Under the pieces are notes generated by a model, which had not been told where the DNA came from, searched no databases, and saw only the letters and a list, made by a program, of their open reading frames with translations. 64,000 nucleotides of DNA from Lacticaseibacillus absianus (GTDB taxonomy: Bacteria; Bacillota; Bacilli; Lactobacillales; Lactobacillaceae), in contig NZ_JABEKX010000002.1 of NCBI RefSeq assembly GCF_013407595.1, forward strand, positions 1,016,440 through 1,080,439, read 5' to 3'. The stretch's first letter is position 1. Every line of letters starts with the position of its first letter. Positions 7,818-16,810 of this stretch are shown here, piece by piece. The position numbers and the translations under genes are program-made.

Positions 7818-9218
7818 CTAAGATAAGTGATCGATGTCGTTTTCTTCAACAATCTCATGAAGCTTGACAGAGCTCGGCTCTTCTTCTTCATCGACCCCTG
7901 CCGATGACATCTTATCGAACAAGATCTTGATCGTCTGAAGCAGGATCTTGGCGTCCAGCATCAAGCTGTACGACTTGATGTACAGCAGGTCGAACTTCAG
8001 CTTGCTGTGGTAATCAGACGCGTATTTCCCGTAGACTTGGGCGTAGCCCGTGATCCCTGCGCGGACATTGTGGCGCAGGTAGTAGTGCGGTTCCTCTTCG
8101 TTGAACTGATCGACGAAGAACGGCCGCTCTGGACGCGGCCCAACGATCGACATGTCGCCGAGCAGCACGTTGAAGATCTGTGGCAGCTCATCGAGGCGCA
8201 GCTTGCGCAGGTACTTCCCGACGGTCGTCACCCGTGCGTCGTTGGCTGTCGCGAGCATCGGCCCACTCTTCTTCTCCGCGTCATTGCGCATCGTCCGGAA
8301 CTTGTAGATGCTGAACTCGCGCTGGTTCATCGTGATGCGGGTCTGTTTGTAGATGATCGGCCCCGGGGAGGTCAGTTTGACTAGGAGCGCCGTCACCAGC
8401 ATGAACGGTGAGGCGACGATGAACATGAGTAGTGCAACGATGATGTCGAACAGGCGCTTGAAGAACGCATTCTCCGGTGTGAGCCGGAAGCCGCGAATAC
8501 CCATGACACTTTCGTCTTCGAAGTTCATCAGGTTCGGCCGCAACATCAGCAGATTGTCGAAAGTCGAGGTCAGCATGATCTGCTTGTCGTGCCTGAGCGC
8601 CAGATCGATGATCGCCCGCCGCGTGTCATCCGCCAGGCTCTTGTTCAGATAGAAGATATCGACGTCGTCCAGGATCTGTTCAGCGTTGGCGATAAAGTGG
8701 TCGGTCACGACATAGGTGATCTTATGCTTATTGTTCTTGGCCGAATTGAAATTCTGAACGATCGCCGGCAACTCAGTTTCACCAGCCACGACCGCCACGC
8801 GCTGGCTCGGGGTCAGCCGCAGGTACATCAAGAAGACCAAGACACGCCAGCACCCAAGGACCACGATACTGATCAGGAAAGAATAGGCCAACACCGACCG
8901 GGGAAAGGCGAACAGACGCCCGATGAAGGTGATCATAATCAACCCGGCGATCGTGATCAGCTGCCCCAGCACGGTATTGAACAGGATGTCACTGACCCGG
9001 CGATTGTAGTAGACGTACACCCCGAGCAGGAAGTTCACCAAGAGGAACAGCACTGTAATGTACACCGCTGATTTCTCGTATGTATAGAAGTTACGCTCTG
9101 GGATCACATGTCCGAATTTCAGGTAAAAGGCAAGCAGCACGCTGAGATTGAATAGGACCACATCCCCAATAATGGTCGCGAAACGCTTCAATCCGCCCCA
9201 AGCAGCTTTTGGTTTCAT
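7818..9218 (-). CDS. Undecaprenyl-phosphate sugar-1-phosphate transferase (priming glycosyltransferase)
   Basis: A 466-residue polyprenyl-phosphate hexose-1-phosphate transferase of the WbaP/CpsE type. Four or five N-terminal membrane helices are followed by a CoA-binding-like linker, a further helix (LFDIIVALLMFIVASPFMLV) and the C-terminal catalytic domain with YKFRTMRNDAEKKSGP, RKLRLDELPQIFNVLLGDMSIVGPRPERP and GITGYAQVYGKY. It starts the glycan repeat unit on undecaprenyl phosphate. The ATG at 9218 is preferred: GAGAGGG lies 8 bases upstream. A longer in-frame reading to 9326 would run through the promoter and the mvaK2 terminator. It is the first gene of the operon. An acidic tail (VDEEEEPSSV) is present. 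Confidence 0.9.
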   Translation of the reverse strand: MKPKAAWGGLKRFATIIGDVVLFNLSVLLAFYLKFGHVIPERNFYTYEKSAVYITVLFLLVNFLLGVYVYYNRRVSDILFNTVLGQLITIAGLIMITFIGRLFAFPRSVLAYSFLISIVVLGCWRVLVFLMYLRLTPSQRVAVVAGETELPAIVQNFNSAKNNKHKITYVVTDHFIANAEQILDDVDIFYLNKSLADDTRRAIIDLALRHDKQIMLTSTFDNLLMLRPNLMNFEDESVMGIRGFRLTPENAFFKRLFDIIVALLMFIVASPFMLVTALLVKLTSPGPIIYKQTRITMNQREFSIYKFRTMRNDAEKKSGPMLATANDARVTTVGKYLRKLRLDELPQIFNVLLGDMSIVGPRPERPFFVDQFNEEEPHYYLRHNVRAGITGYAQVYGKYASDYHSKLKFDLLYIKSYSLMLDAKILLQTIKILFDKMSSAGVDEEEEPSSVKLHEIVEENDIDHLS

Positions 9219-9282
9219 AAACTTAACCCTCTCACACAATCTTTTTGTCGGCGATGAACGCCGCATATGCATACAGTCATTG

Positions 9283-9288
9283 ATTATA
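9283..9288 (-). promoter_or_regulatory. Extended -10 promoter of the glycan operon
   Basis: TGGTATAAT on the minus strand is an extended -10 element 65 bases upstream of the priming transferase start codon, just after the mvaK2 terminator. The -35 region is poor, as expected for extended -10 promoters. Confidence 0.6.
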
Positions 9289-9314
9289 CCATAGCATCCG
9301 TGGCCCTTGAGTAC

Positions 9315-9353
9315 AAAAACGGTCACCCTGAATGATACCAGAAAGGGTGACCG
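9315..9353 (-). terminator. Rho-independent terminator after mvaK2
   Basis: CGGTCACCCT and AGGGTGACCG form a perfect 10-bp stem around a 14-base loop, followed on the minus strand by TTTTTG. Confidence 0.85.
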
Positions 9354-9385
9354 CTACGGCCTCGCGCCATTAAGCTTAACTAAAT

Positions 9386-10483
9386 CTATGAGTTCTCGCG
9401 GATCTCGTGCACCTGAAAACTCAGCGGTTCGATCGCCTTGTCGCGCCACGCTTGCAACAGGGCGTCGGTCTCGATCTGTGCATCGATCAGCACGATGCCG
9501 CAATCCCCGCCGCCAGCCCCTGAGGACTTGGCCGCCCCGCCGATCTGCTCCGCCGAATCACACATCTGCCGCAGCAGCGGCGTCTCGATCTCAACACCGG
9601 AGAACTCAGCCAGGCGCTGAAGCAACTGCCGGTTGGTCCGGACACCGGCCTGGATCTGCGCCAGCGAGCCAGCGCGGAAGCCGGCGATCATGCGCTGGAT
9701 CGTTTCGCGGCTCTCAGCTAAGAAGCGCTGATAATCCGCCCGGCGTTGCGCCTTGGCGATCGCGATCTTATCCACCAGCCGGGAGGTCGACGCCGGTGAG
9801 CCCGTCCAGCCGATCAGTAGCCGCATCGCGTCAGGTGCGGTCAGCAACTCGATCGACAGCTGCGGCCAGTCCATCACCAAGAGCTCGCCCAGGCTGTGCT
9901 GTCGCCGTTCGGCGGCGAGCCAGTCCTTATCGAACGACTGGTAGGCGATCCATCCGCCGTAGACAGAAGCGGCGATATCGCCCAGCGATCCGTTGCCCTG
10001 GATGTCGAGGTGCGCGATCGCAGCAAGCTTGTAGAGCTGGTCGCTCGTCATGCCCAACCCATAGAATAGGTTGAGCGCCTTGACGGTCGCGACTGTGACG
10101 GCCGCCGAGCTGCCCAACCCGTACTTCTTGCCGTCCAGTGAGTCGAGATCCGAGTCGACGAAGAGCCGGTACAGGCCCAGCGGCTTGCCCTGTTCGCGCG
10201 CATACTGCTCGGTCAACCGGATCGCACTAAGGATGTAGTGGAAGGGGTTATCCCGATTGTCGAACACCATCTCATCCCCGTTGCGGGACCACATCAGCGA
10301 ATTTTCCTGGTACTGTTTCGAGACGATGCTGCCATAGGTCGGCATGCGCTCAACGGTCACCGTCACGAATTGATTCAAAGCCACGATAATAGCGGGGTAC
10401 CCTGTTTCGACCACCGCGTATTCACCGGCAACGTAGAGCTTGCCTGGCGCCTGCGCTGTTACCACTTGATCAGAACCCTTCAA
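9386..10483 (-). CDS. mvaK2: Phosphomevalonate kinase (GHMP family)
   Basis: A 365-residue GHMP kinase that phosphorylates mevalonate 5-phosphate to the 5-diphosphate in the isoprenoid pathway that also supplies undecaprenyl phosphate. Visible motifs: APGKLYVAGEYAVVE near the N-terminus (GHMP motif 1), KYGLGSSAAVTVATVKAL (ATP-binding motif 2) around residue 105, and SSGAGGGDCGIVL (motif 3) near residue 330. The reading frame opens at TTG 10483, which has little ribosome site; GTG at 10465, with GAAGGG 10 bases upstream, may be the real start. Unlike many lactobacilli, mvaK1 and mvaD are not adjacent, so the gene is a single unit closed by a terminator. Confidence 0.9.
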   Translation of the reverse strand: MKGSDQVVTAQAPGKLYVAGEYAVVETGYPAIIVALNQFVTVTVERMPTYGSIVSKQYQENSLMWSRNGDEMVFDNRDNPFHYILSAIRLTEQYAREQGKPLGLYRLFVDSDLDSLDGKKYGLGSSAAVTVATVKALNLFYGLGMTSDQLYKLAAIAHLDIQGNGSLGDIAASVYGGWIAYQSFDKDWLAAERRQHSLGELLVMDWPQLSIELLTAPDAMRLLIGWTGSPASTSRLVDKIAIAKAQRRADYQRFLAESRETIQRMIAGFRAGSLAQIQAGVRTNRQLLQRLAEFSGVEIETPLLRQMCDSAEQIGGAAKSSGAGGGDCGIVLIDAQIETDALLQAWRDKAIEPLSFQVHEIRENS

Positions 10484-10573
10484 CTTTCTTTCATGTAAGT
10501 CAGGTGCATGTCACCATTATACGTGGCGCATGCCCACTCGCCGCATACTGGCGGGAACTGTTACTTTTTCTGA

Positions 10574-10607
10574 AGAAACACCTCATCCATTCTAGCGGAT
10601 GAGGTGT
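10574..10607 (-). terminator. Terminator after the GtrB-like glycosyltransferase gene
   Basis: ACACCTCATCC and GGATGAGGTGT form a perfect 11-bp stem with an 8-base loop, followed on the minus strand by TTTCTTC. It lies 8 bases after the stop codon. Confidence 0.75.
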
Positions 10608-10614
10608 CCAAAGC

Positions 10615-11547
10615 CTAGCCTTTTTTGCCGTCACGTTCCTTGACGATGTACAGCGGCCGCTTCTTGGTCTCCATGAAGATCTTGCCGATATACTTACCGA
10701 TGATGCCCAGACACAGGAGTTGTATCCCCCCGAGAAACAGGAAGATCGAGACCATCGATGGCCAGCCTGCGGTCGGGTCCCCGTAGAGCCAGGCGCGGAT
10801 CACGATGAACACCAATGCGAGCCCCGAGCCCACACAGGAGAACGCCCCAACGAACGAAGCGAGGTTCAGTGGCAACTCGGAGAAGTTGACGATCCCTTCG
10901 ATGGAGTAATTGAACAGCTTCCAGAAGGACCACGACGTCCGTCCGGCCACGCGCCCCCGGTTCTCGAAGCTCAAGTAGGCCACGTTGAAGCCGACCCAGC
11001 TGAACAAGCCCTTAGAGAATCGGTTGTACTCCGTCAGTTCGAGCACCGCGTCGACCATCTGTCGGGTCATCATCCGGTAGTCTCGCGCCCCGTCGACCAT
11101 CTGAGTCTGCGAGATCTTATTGATCAGCCGGTAGAACCGCCGCGCGAAGAAGCTGCGGATCCGCGGCTCCCCCTTGCGATCGATCCGGCGCGTCCCCACG
11201 CAGTCGAGGTCCGCACCACCGCGCAGCATGGCCAGCATCTCGGGCAACAAGGTCGGCGGATCCTGCAGGTCGGCGTCCATCACGACCACATAGTCGCCAC
11301 TGGCTTGCTGGAGTCCGGCGAACATTGCGGCTTCCTTCCCGAAGTTGCGGGAGAACGACAGGTAGTGCACCGCCGCATGCGCCGCGGCCAGCGCGCGCAG
11401 CGCCGCCAGGGTTCCGTCGGTGGAGCCGTCGTTGACGAACCAGTACTCGAGTGGCGTCGCCAGCGTCGATCGCTGGGCCTCGACTGCTGCAAAAAACTGC
11501 GGCAGCGTCTCCTCTTCATTAAAACAGGGCACGATGATCGAGAGCAT
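10615..11547 (-). CDS. Polyprenyl-phosphate glycosyltransferase, GT2 (GtrB/CsbB/DPM1-like)
   Basis: A 310-residue enzyme with an N-terminal GT2 domain (IIVPCFNEEETLP, FVNDGSTDGT, the metal motif VVMDADLQDPP, and SRNFGKEAAMFAGL) and two C-terminal membrane helices (LASFVGAFSCVGSGLALVFI and MVSIFLFLGGIQLLCLGIIG). This architecture belongs to GtrB/CsbB-type enzymes, which load a sugar onto undecaprenyl phosphate; the lipid-linked sugar is flipped by a GtrA-like protein and used to glycosylate wall polymers. A GtrA family gene lies at 15142-15603, but not in the same transcript. It stands alone between two terminators. Confidence 0.88.
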   Translation of the reverse strand: MLSIIVPCFNEEETLPQFFAAVEAQRSTLATPLEYWFVNDGSTDGTLAALRALAAAHAAVHYLSFSRNFGKEAAMFAGLQQASGDYVVVMDADLQDPPTLLPEMLAMLRGGADLDCVGTRRIDRKGEPRIRSFFARRFYRLINKISQTQMVDGARDYRMMTRQMVDAVLELTEYNRFSKGLFSWVGFNVAYLSFENRGRVAGRTSWSFWKLFNYSIEGIVNFSELPLNLASFVGAFSCVGSGLALVFIVIRAWLYGDPTAGWPSMVSIFLFLGGIQLLCLGIIGKYIGKIFMETKKRPLYIVKERDGKKG

Positions 11548-11576
11548 CTGCGCTCCCCCCTTCCTTGACGTGGACC

Positions 11577-11603
11577 AAAAAAGCTAAGCCCACAGCTTAG
11601 CTT
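11577..11603 (-). terminator. Terminator after map
   Basis: AAGCTAAG and CTTAGCTT form an 8-bp stem with a 7-base loop, followed on the minus strand by a run of T. Confidence 0.85.
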
Positions 11604-11616
11604 CCATTCTACCGCA

Positions 11617-12411
11617 TCACAGCAGATATTTCGCGTCTTCGACCGGATCCTGGCTTGTCAGGATCTTTGGCCCGTCATCCGTGATCACGATCGTATGCTC
11701 GTACTGCGCGCAATCCGACCCGTCCGCCGTCACGTAGTACTCCCAGTCGTCACCGGGCAGGTCGTGCGACTTGATCTTCCAGGTGCCGGTAGTGATCATC
11801 GGCTCGATCGTGATCGTCATGCCGGCCTTCAAGCGCAGGCCATGCCCGGGTTCGCCGTAGTGAGGCACGTTCGGGCTCTCATGCATGGTCGGCTGAATGC
11901 CGTGCCCGATCAACTCGCGTACGTCACCGTAGCCGTTCTCGTCTTCGGTAAAATGCTGGATTGCGTACCCGATATCGCCGATCCGGTTCCCGACCACCGC
12001 CTGATCGATGCCCAGGTACAGCGCCTTTTTGGTGATGGCCATCAGCTTACGCCGCTTCTCGGAGATCGCCCCCACCGCATAGGTCCAGCAGGAGTCCGAC
12101 ATGTAGCCCTGCCAGTTGACCACGGTGTCGACGGCCACGATGTCGCCTTCCTTGAGGATCAAGTTCTTACGCGGCGTCGCGTGTGCGACCTCGTCGTTCA
12201 CCGACACGCACGTCGCGTACTTGTAGCCCTCGAACCCCAGCTCAGCGGGGATCGCGCCTTGCGCCTCGATGTACGCGCGCCCGACCCGCTCGATCTCCCA
12301 ACTGGAGATCCCCGGCCGGATGATCGCGGCGACCGCCTTGTGCATCCCGGCAAGGATCGCGCCAGACTTAGCCATCCCTTCAATTTCTCGTTCAGATTTC
12401 AATGTGATCAA
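11617..12411 (-). CDS. map: Methionine aminopeptidase, type I
   Basis: A 264-residue type I methionine aminopeptidase, which removes the initiator methionine from new proteins. Metal ligands can be placed: Asp in IVAVDTVVNWQG, Asp in YMSDSCWTYAVG, His in RELIGHGIQPTMHE, Glu in ITIEPMI, and Glu in QYEHTIVITDDGP. The substrate-site histidine is in DEVAHATPRKN. Length is slightly above the usual 250. It starts 24 bases after the epimerase gene on the same strand, so the two could share a transcript; a good terminator follows it. Confidence 0.95.
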   Translation of the reverse strand: MITLKSEREIEGMAKSGAILAGMHKAVAAIIRPGISSWEIERVGRAYIEAQGAIPAELGFEGYKYATCVSVNDEVAHATPRKNLILKEGDIVAVDTVVNWQGYMSDSCWTYAVGAISEKRRKLMAITKKALYLGIDQAVVGNRIGDIGYAIQHFTEDENGYGDVRELIGHGIQPTMHESPNVPHYGEPGHGLRLKAGMTITIEPMITTGTWKIKSHDLPGDDWEYYVTADGSDCAQYEHTIVITDDGPKILTSQDPVEDAKYLL

Positions 12412-12435
12412 AACAGTGCATCTCCTAATAGTTGA

Positions 12436-13371
<936 letters not shown>

Positions 13372-13573
13372 GTTTGCCTCCCAAGTTGTCATTCACCTCC
13401 CCATCCTATCACAACTGTATTTGTTTGCGAACTTCTACCGAATCTGGTTTTACGCTTTGTGAAGAAAAAAGCTTGATTTGTCTCGCCCCCACGCTTAGAT
13501 TTATAAAGTACTTCTGCGAATGTACCTACTGATGGTATGTGACCAGCAAGCCATCTGCGAGGAGGAAAGCACC

Positions 13574-14614
13574 GTGGATCTGCTACTTTGGGGATTACTG
13601 ATCCTGATCTTGTTATCTGTCAGACCGACCCAGAATCTTGTTCAGGGGCATTTAGATAAGTCTTCGACTGATGGCCTCAAGGGTGTCAGTATCTTGGTCA
13701 TCATGCTTCACCATCTGAGTCAAGCCACGCTCCATACCTCTTCAACCAACTTATGGTTCTCAAAGCTGACCATCACGGGCAGATTTGCCGTCGCGATTTT
13801 CTTTTTCGTCTCAGGATACGGGTTGGTGCGTCAATTTCAGCTCCGGGGCCCGGCTTACCTGCAGCGATTCTTCCCGCACCGAATTCTTCCAATTCTTAAA
13901 ACCTATTTTTGGGCAATGCTGATCGTTTTCTTGATCAAGCGTGTGACGCTTGGCTTAAGCCTCACGCAAGCCGGGTTGAGCCTAGTGACAGGGAGTCCTT
14001 TTGTCGACAACAGTTGGTTTATCGTTGCCATTTTGTACTTCTACGTGGCCTTTTGGCTCACCTACTCGATTCCGGTTTTCACCTCGACGATGAAAAGCCT
14101 TGTACTTGGCGGTTTGACGATTGTTTACATCGCAGGTACATTTCACCTCGGATTTGGGGAGTGGTGGTACAATGCGGCCGCCACCTTTTGGCTCGGCACC
14201 CTACTTGCTGAACACGAACAATCAGTTTTCGATCGGCTGAATCGCCACTACTGGCTCATCCTGACAGCATCACTGGTTATTTTTGGCCTGTGCTTCAAAA
14301 TGGACTACTCGCACCATACCGACCTAATTCGCGCACTGAGCGTTGTCGCATTCATCGGAATGGTAGTCGTCATCACGACCAAATTCCAACTTAAAAACCC
14401 ACTATTCACGCAGTTCAGCCGGTTATCGATCTACCTGTACTTAGCCCATGGCATTTTCATCCGATATTTACGGTATGCCCCATTCATATACGTCCGCAGC
14501 AGCGTTGCCTTCTCATTACTCGTACTCATTTGTTCATTCGGCACCGCACTCTTTTTCACTGCAATCCCCAAATACTTACGCGCTCACGCCATTAATCGAC
14601 AAGCTCGCCAATAG
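13574..14614 (+). CDS. Acyltransferase family 3 membrane protein
   Basis: A 346-residue integral membrane acyltransferase with about 10 helices. The catalytic-histidine segment VSILVIMLHHLSQ lies near residue 40, followed by FFFVSGYGLVRQF, typical of OafA/YrhL-like enzymes that O-acetylate glycans or peptidoglycan. The start is GTG 13574 with GGAGGAAAG 4 bases upstream; an in-frame ATG at 13520 lacks such a site. No extracytoplasmic SGNH domain is attached. It may acetylate a surface glycan, judging from family and context only. Confidence 0.8.
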   Translation: MDLLLWGLLILILLSVRPTQNLVQGHLDKSSTDGLKGVSILVIMLHHLSQATLHTSSTNLWFSKLTITGRFAVAIFFFVSGYGLVRQFQLRGPAYLQRFFPHRILPILKTYFWAMLIVFLIKRVTLGLSLTQAGLSLVTGSPFVDNSWFIVAILYFYVAFWLTYSIPVFTSTMKSLVLGGLTIVYIAGTFHLGFGEWWYNAAATFWLGTLLAEHEQSVFDRLNRHYWLILTASLVIFGLCFKMDYSHHTDLIRALSVVAFIGMVVVITTKFQLKNPLFTQFSRLSIYLYLAHGIFIRYLRYAPFIYVRSSVAFSLLVLICSFGTALFFTAIPKYLRAHAINRQARQ

Positions 14615-14625
14615 GAGGAACCAAG

Positions 14626-15084
14626 ATGCCAATCGCTAAGATCGTCTATGCCAGCATGACTGGCAACAATGAAGAAATCGCCGGGATCGTCGAGGAAGAA
14701 CTCGACAACGCCGGCTTCGAGGTGACCACCACCGAAGTCTCACAGGCAACTGCTGCCGACTTTGAAGACGCCGATCTCTGTGTCGTCGCGACCTACACCT
14801 ACTCCGACGTCGGAGACGGGGTGTTGCCGGACGAAGCCGTTGATTTTTACGAGGAGCTCAAGGACCTGGATCTGACCGGCAAGGTCTACGGTTGCTGCGG
14901 CAGTGGTGACCGCTTCTACGACGACTTCTGCACCAGCGTCGATGACTTCGACCAGGCGTTTGCCGCGACCGGCGCGACCAAGGGGGCCCCAAGCGTCAAG
15001 ATCGACCTCGCGCCAGAGGCAGATGATATCACGGCCCTGGAGGCGTTCAGCCAACAGCTCGTGGCCGCCGTCACCGCAAAATAA
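14626..15084 (+). CDS. Flavodoxin
   Basis: A 152-residue flavodoxin, a soluble FMN electron carrier. The phosphate-binding loop is YASMTGNNEEIA, and the flavin-stacking loops are ATYTYSDVGDG and CCGSGDRFYDDFC. It is strongly acidic, as usual for the family. It begins 11 bases after the acyltransferase gene with TAGGAGGAACC before the ATG, so both may share a transcript, then ends at a strong terminator. Its redox partner is not evident; NrdI is the other flavodoxin-like protein in the window. Confidence 0.92.
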   Translation: MPIAKIVYASMTGNNEEIAGIVEEELDNAGFEVTTTEVSQATAADFEDADLCVVATYTYSDVGDGVLPDEAVDFYEELKDLDLTGKVYGCCGSGDRFYDDFCTSVDDFDQAFAATGATKGAPSVKIDLAPEADDITALEAFSQQLVAAVTAK

Positions 15085-15123
15085 AAAAGGCGCCAGCAAC
15101 GATGCTGATGCCAGGCTATGGTT

Positions 15124-15155
15124 AAGGGGTGAGCCGCGGGCTCACCCCTTTTTTG
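15124..15155 (+). terminator. Strong terminator after flavodoxin, overlapping the 3' end of the gtrA-like gene
   Basis: AAGGGGTGAGCC pairs with GGCTCACCCCTT (12 bp, 3-base loop) followed by TTTTTT on the plus strand. A smaller hairpin (GGCGCCAGCA with TGCTGATGCC) lies just before it at 15088-15111. The stem includes the last codons of the convergent gene ending at 15142. Confidence 0.85.
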
Positions 15156-15603
15156 CGTGGGGCCGAGAGCAGTGGTCGGTGGTCCGAAAGATCACGAGTT
15201 TGCTAAAGCCGTAATTCGCAACCACGATCAAGATCTGGGTGAACCCCTTCGCCCAAGCGATCCGTAGCCCCATCACACTGATCAACCCCCACATGCAGGC
15301 GTAGTCGAGCCCGAGTGACGCGACCCGCGCAGCCACGAAGGCACCCAGTTCACCGAACGTCTGCCGCCGCCCACCACCTCGTGAACGGAAGACCCAGTAC
15401 TTGTTGGTGACGAAGGCAACCAACACCGCCACCCCCCACGCGCACAAATTGGCAAGCGGCCAACTGGCGCCGAGTGCGCGCAAGCCGGCGAAGCTGACAA
15501 GGTTGAGTCCTGTCGTCAGCCCGCCGAAAAACAGGTAGAGCAACGGCGCCCACCATCCGTGTGTGCTCAACCAGCGCTGCATCTGACGCCATCGTGCCCT
15601 CAC
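15142..15603 (-). CDS. GtrA family membrane protein
   Basis: A 153-residue protein with four membrane helices (APLLYLFFGGLTTGLNLVSF, LANLCAWGVAVLVAFVTNKYWVF, a third around residue 95, and KGFTQILIVVANYGFSKLVIF). The FVTNKYWVFRS motif is diagnostic of GtrA, which is thought to flip undecaprenyl-phosphate sugars for surface glycosylation. It starts at GTG 15603, overlapping the stop of the YihY-like gene (GTGA), so the two are translationally coupled. The GtrB-like enzyme at 10615-11547 is a candidate partner although it is not adjacent. Confidence 0.87.
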   Translation of the reverse strand: MRARWRQMQRWLSTHGWWAPLLYLFFGGLTTGLNLVSFAGLRALGASWPLANLCAWGVAVLVAFVTNKYWVFRSRGGGRRQTFGELGAFVAARVASLGLDYACMWGLISVMGLRIAWAKGFTQILIVVANYGFSKLVIFRTTDHCSRPHAKKG

Positions 15604-16625
15604 TCGCCGACCTCCCGGCGCGCCAGCCGCCGGTTGACGCGCTGACGCCGGACGAAATCATGGAGCTTGCCGCGTGAATGGTGCAGTCGGCCACAGTAAT
15701 ACTCCGCCACGATCGCGTTGACGACCGCGCCGATCAGCCACATCATCGCGCTGAAGTTCAGCCACAGGAGCAACACCATGAACGTCCCGATCGTGCCGTA
15801 CGAGTTGTAGCGCGTGCCGAAGTAGTGCATGTAGATCGCAAACAGCTGTGCCAGCGCCAGCCACGCCGCGATCGTGAACCCGGCCCCAGGTAGAATGGTC
15901 CAAAATTTGATCCGCGCGTTCGGTAGGATATAGTCGATCAACGTGATCACGGCGACCAATGCCACCAGCGTGATCGGCCAGCGCCAAGTATTGAAGGTGG
16001 TCAGCCACGCATCGGACAGCCCCAGCAGTGGCACCAACCACTCGAGGAACTGGCGCCCGAAGGCAAAGGCGATCATCACCGCCCCCAACACAACGATCAA
16101 GGTGAAGAAGACCAGCATCGATAAGAGACGTTGCAGGATGAAGTTTCGCGGCGGCGTGACCCCGTACGCCTTGTTGAAGCCATTCTTCAAGCCGTTGACG
16201 CCCAGACTGGCGGCCCACAGCGTCGCGATCGCCCCGATCGACAGGATCCCACCACTGGTCGATGCCAGCAGATTCTGAATGACCGGATTGATGAAGGTCA
16301 TGATGTCTTCTGGAATCACTTGCGCGAGGTACGTCGACACGCCGCTGTAGCTGAGTCCGAACAGCGGTAGCAGGTTCCCGGCGGTGATCAACATGGGGAA
16401 CAGAGACAACAGCGCGTAATAGGCCAGGGACGCAGCCGTAGCCCCCAGCTCGGCCTCGCTGATCCGACGCTGCGCCAAGCGCAGCATCTCTTTGAGCTTG
16501 AGCCGCCAGGGCAGGGCCAGTTTCGCCAGCGGCACCCGCCCCGCCTGGATCGCCCGGCGCTGAGCGGGTGTCAGCGTGGTCTTCGGGCGCTTCTTCATTT
16601 CGCGCGCAACGGTCGGCTTCGCCAT
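15600..16625 (-). CDS. YihY/BrkB family membrane protein
   Basis: A 341-residue inner-membrane protein of the YihY/virulence factor BrkB family, with six helices and the family pattern AATAASLAYYALLSLFPMLI, ASTSGGILSIGAIATLWAASLGVNGLKNGFNKAYG, and YNSYGTIGTFMVLLLWLNFSAMMWLIGAVVNA. A basic N-terminal extension of about 35 residues precedes the first helix. The molecular function of this family is unsettled. ATG 16625 has AAGGAGG upstream. Coupled by overlap to the downstream GtrA gene. Confidence 0.9.
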   Translation of the reverse strand: MAKPTVAREMKKRPKTTLTPAQRRAIQAGRVPLAKLALPWRLKLKEMLRLAQRRISEAELGATAASLAYYALLSLFPMLITAGNLLPLFGLSYSGVSTYLAQVIPEDIMTFINPVIQNLLASTSGGILSIGAIATLWAASLGVNGLKNGFNKAYGVTPPRNFILQRLLSMLVFFTLIVVLGAVMIAFAFGRQFLEWLVPLLGLSDAWLTTFNTWRWPITLVALVAVITLIDYILPNARIKFWTILPGAGFTIAAWLALAQLFAIYMHYFGTRYNSYGTIGTFMVLLLWLNFSAMMWLIGAVVNAIVAEYYCGRLHHSRGKLHDFVRRQRVNRRLARREVGE

Positions 16626-16810
16626 GAGTCGCTCCTCCTTCGATCGCTTTTGCCTTAATTATACCAGATTGACTCAGGCGGCCGAAATCCCACCGCAAAC
16701 AGGTGACTGGCCCGCTTGCGATTCTAACAAAATTGTTACTTTAAAAGTTTTGCGCGCTTTTATAAGCCCAATCGAGTAAAATACAATCAGCGTATAATTG
16801 GAGGATTTTT

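Noticed and set aside
9219..9326. Longer N-terminus of the priming sugar transferase
   Set aside because: It would cover the extended -10 promoter and the mvaK2 terminator, and the ATG at 9218 has its own ribosome site.
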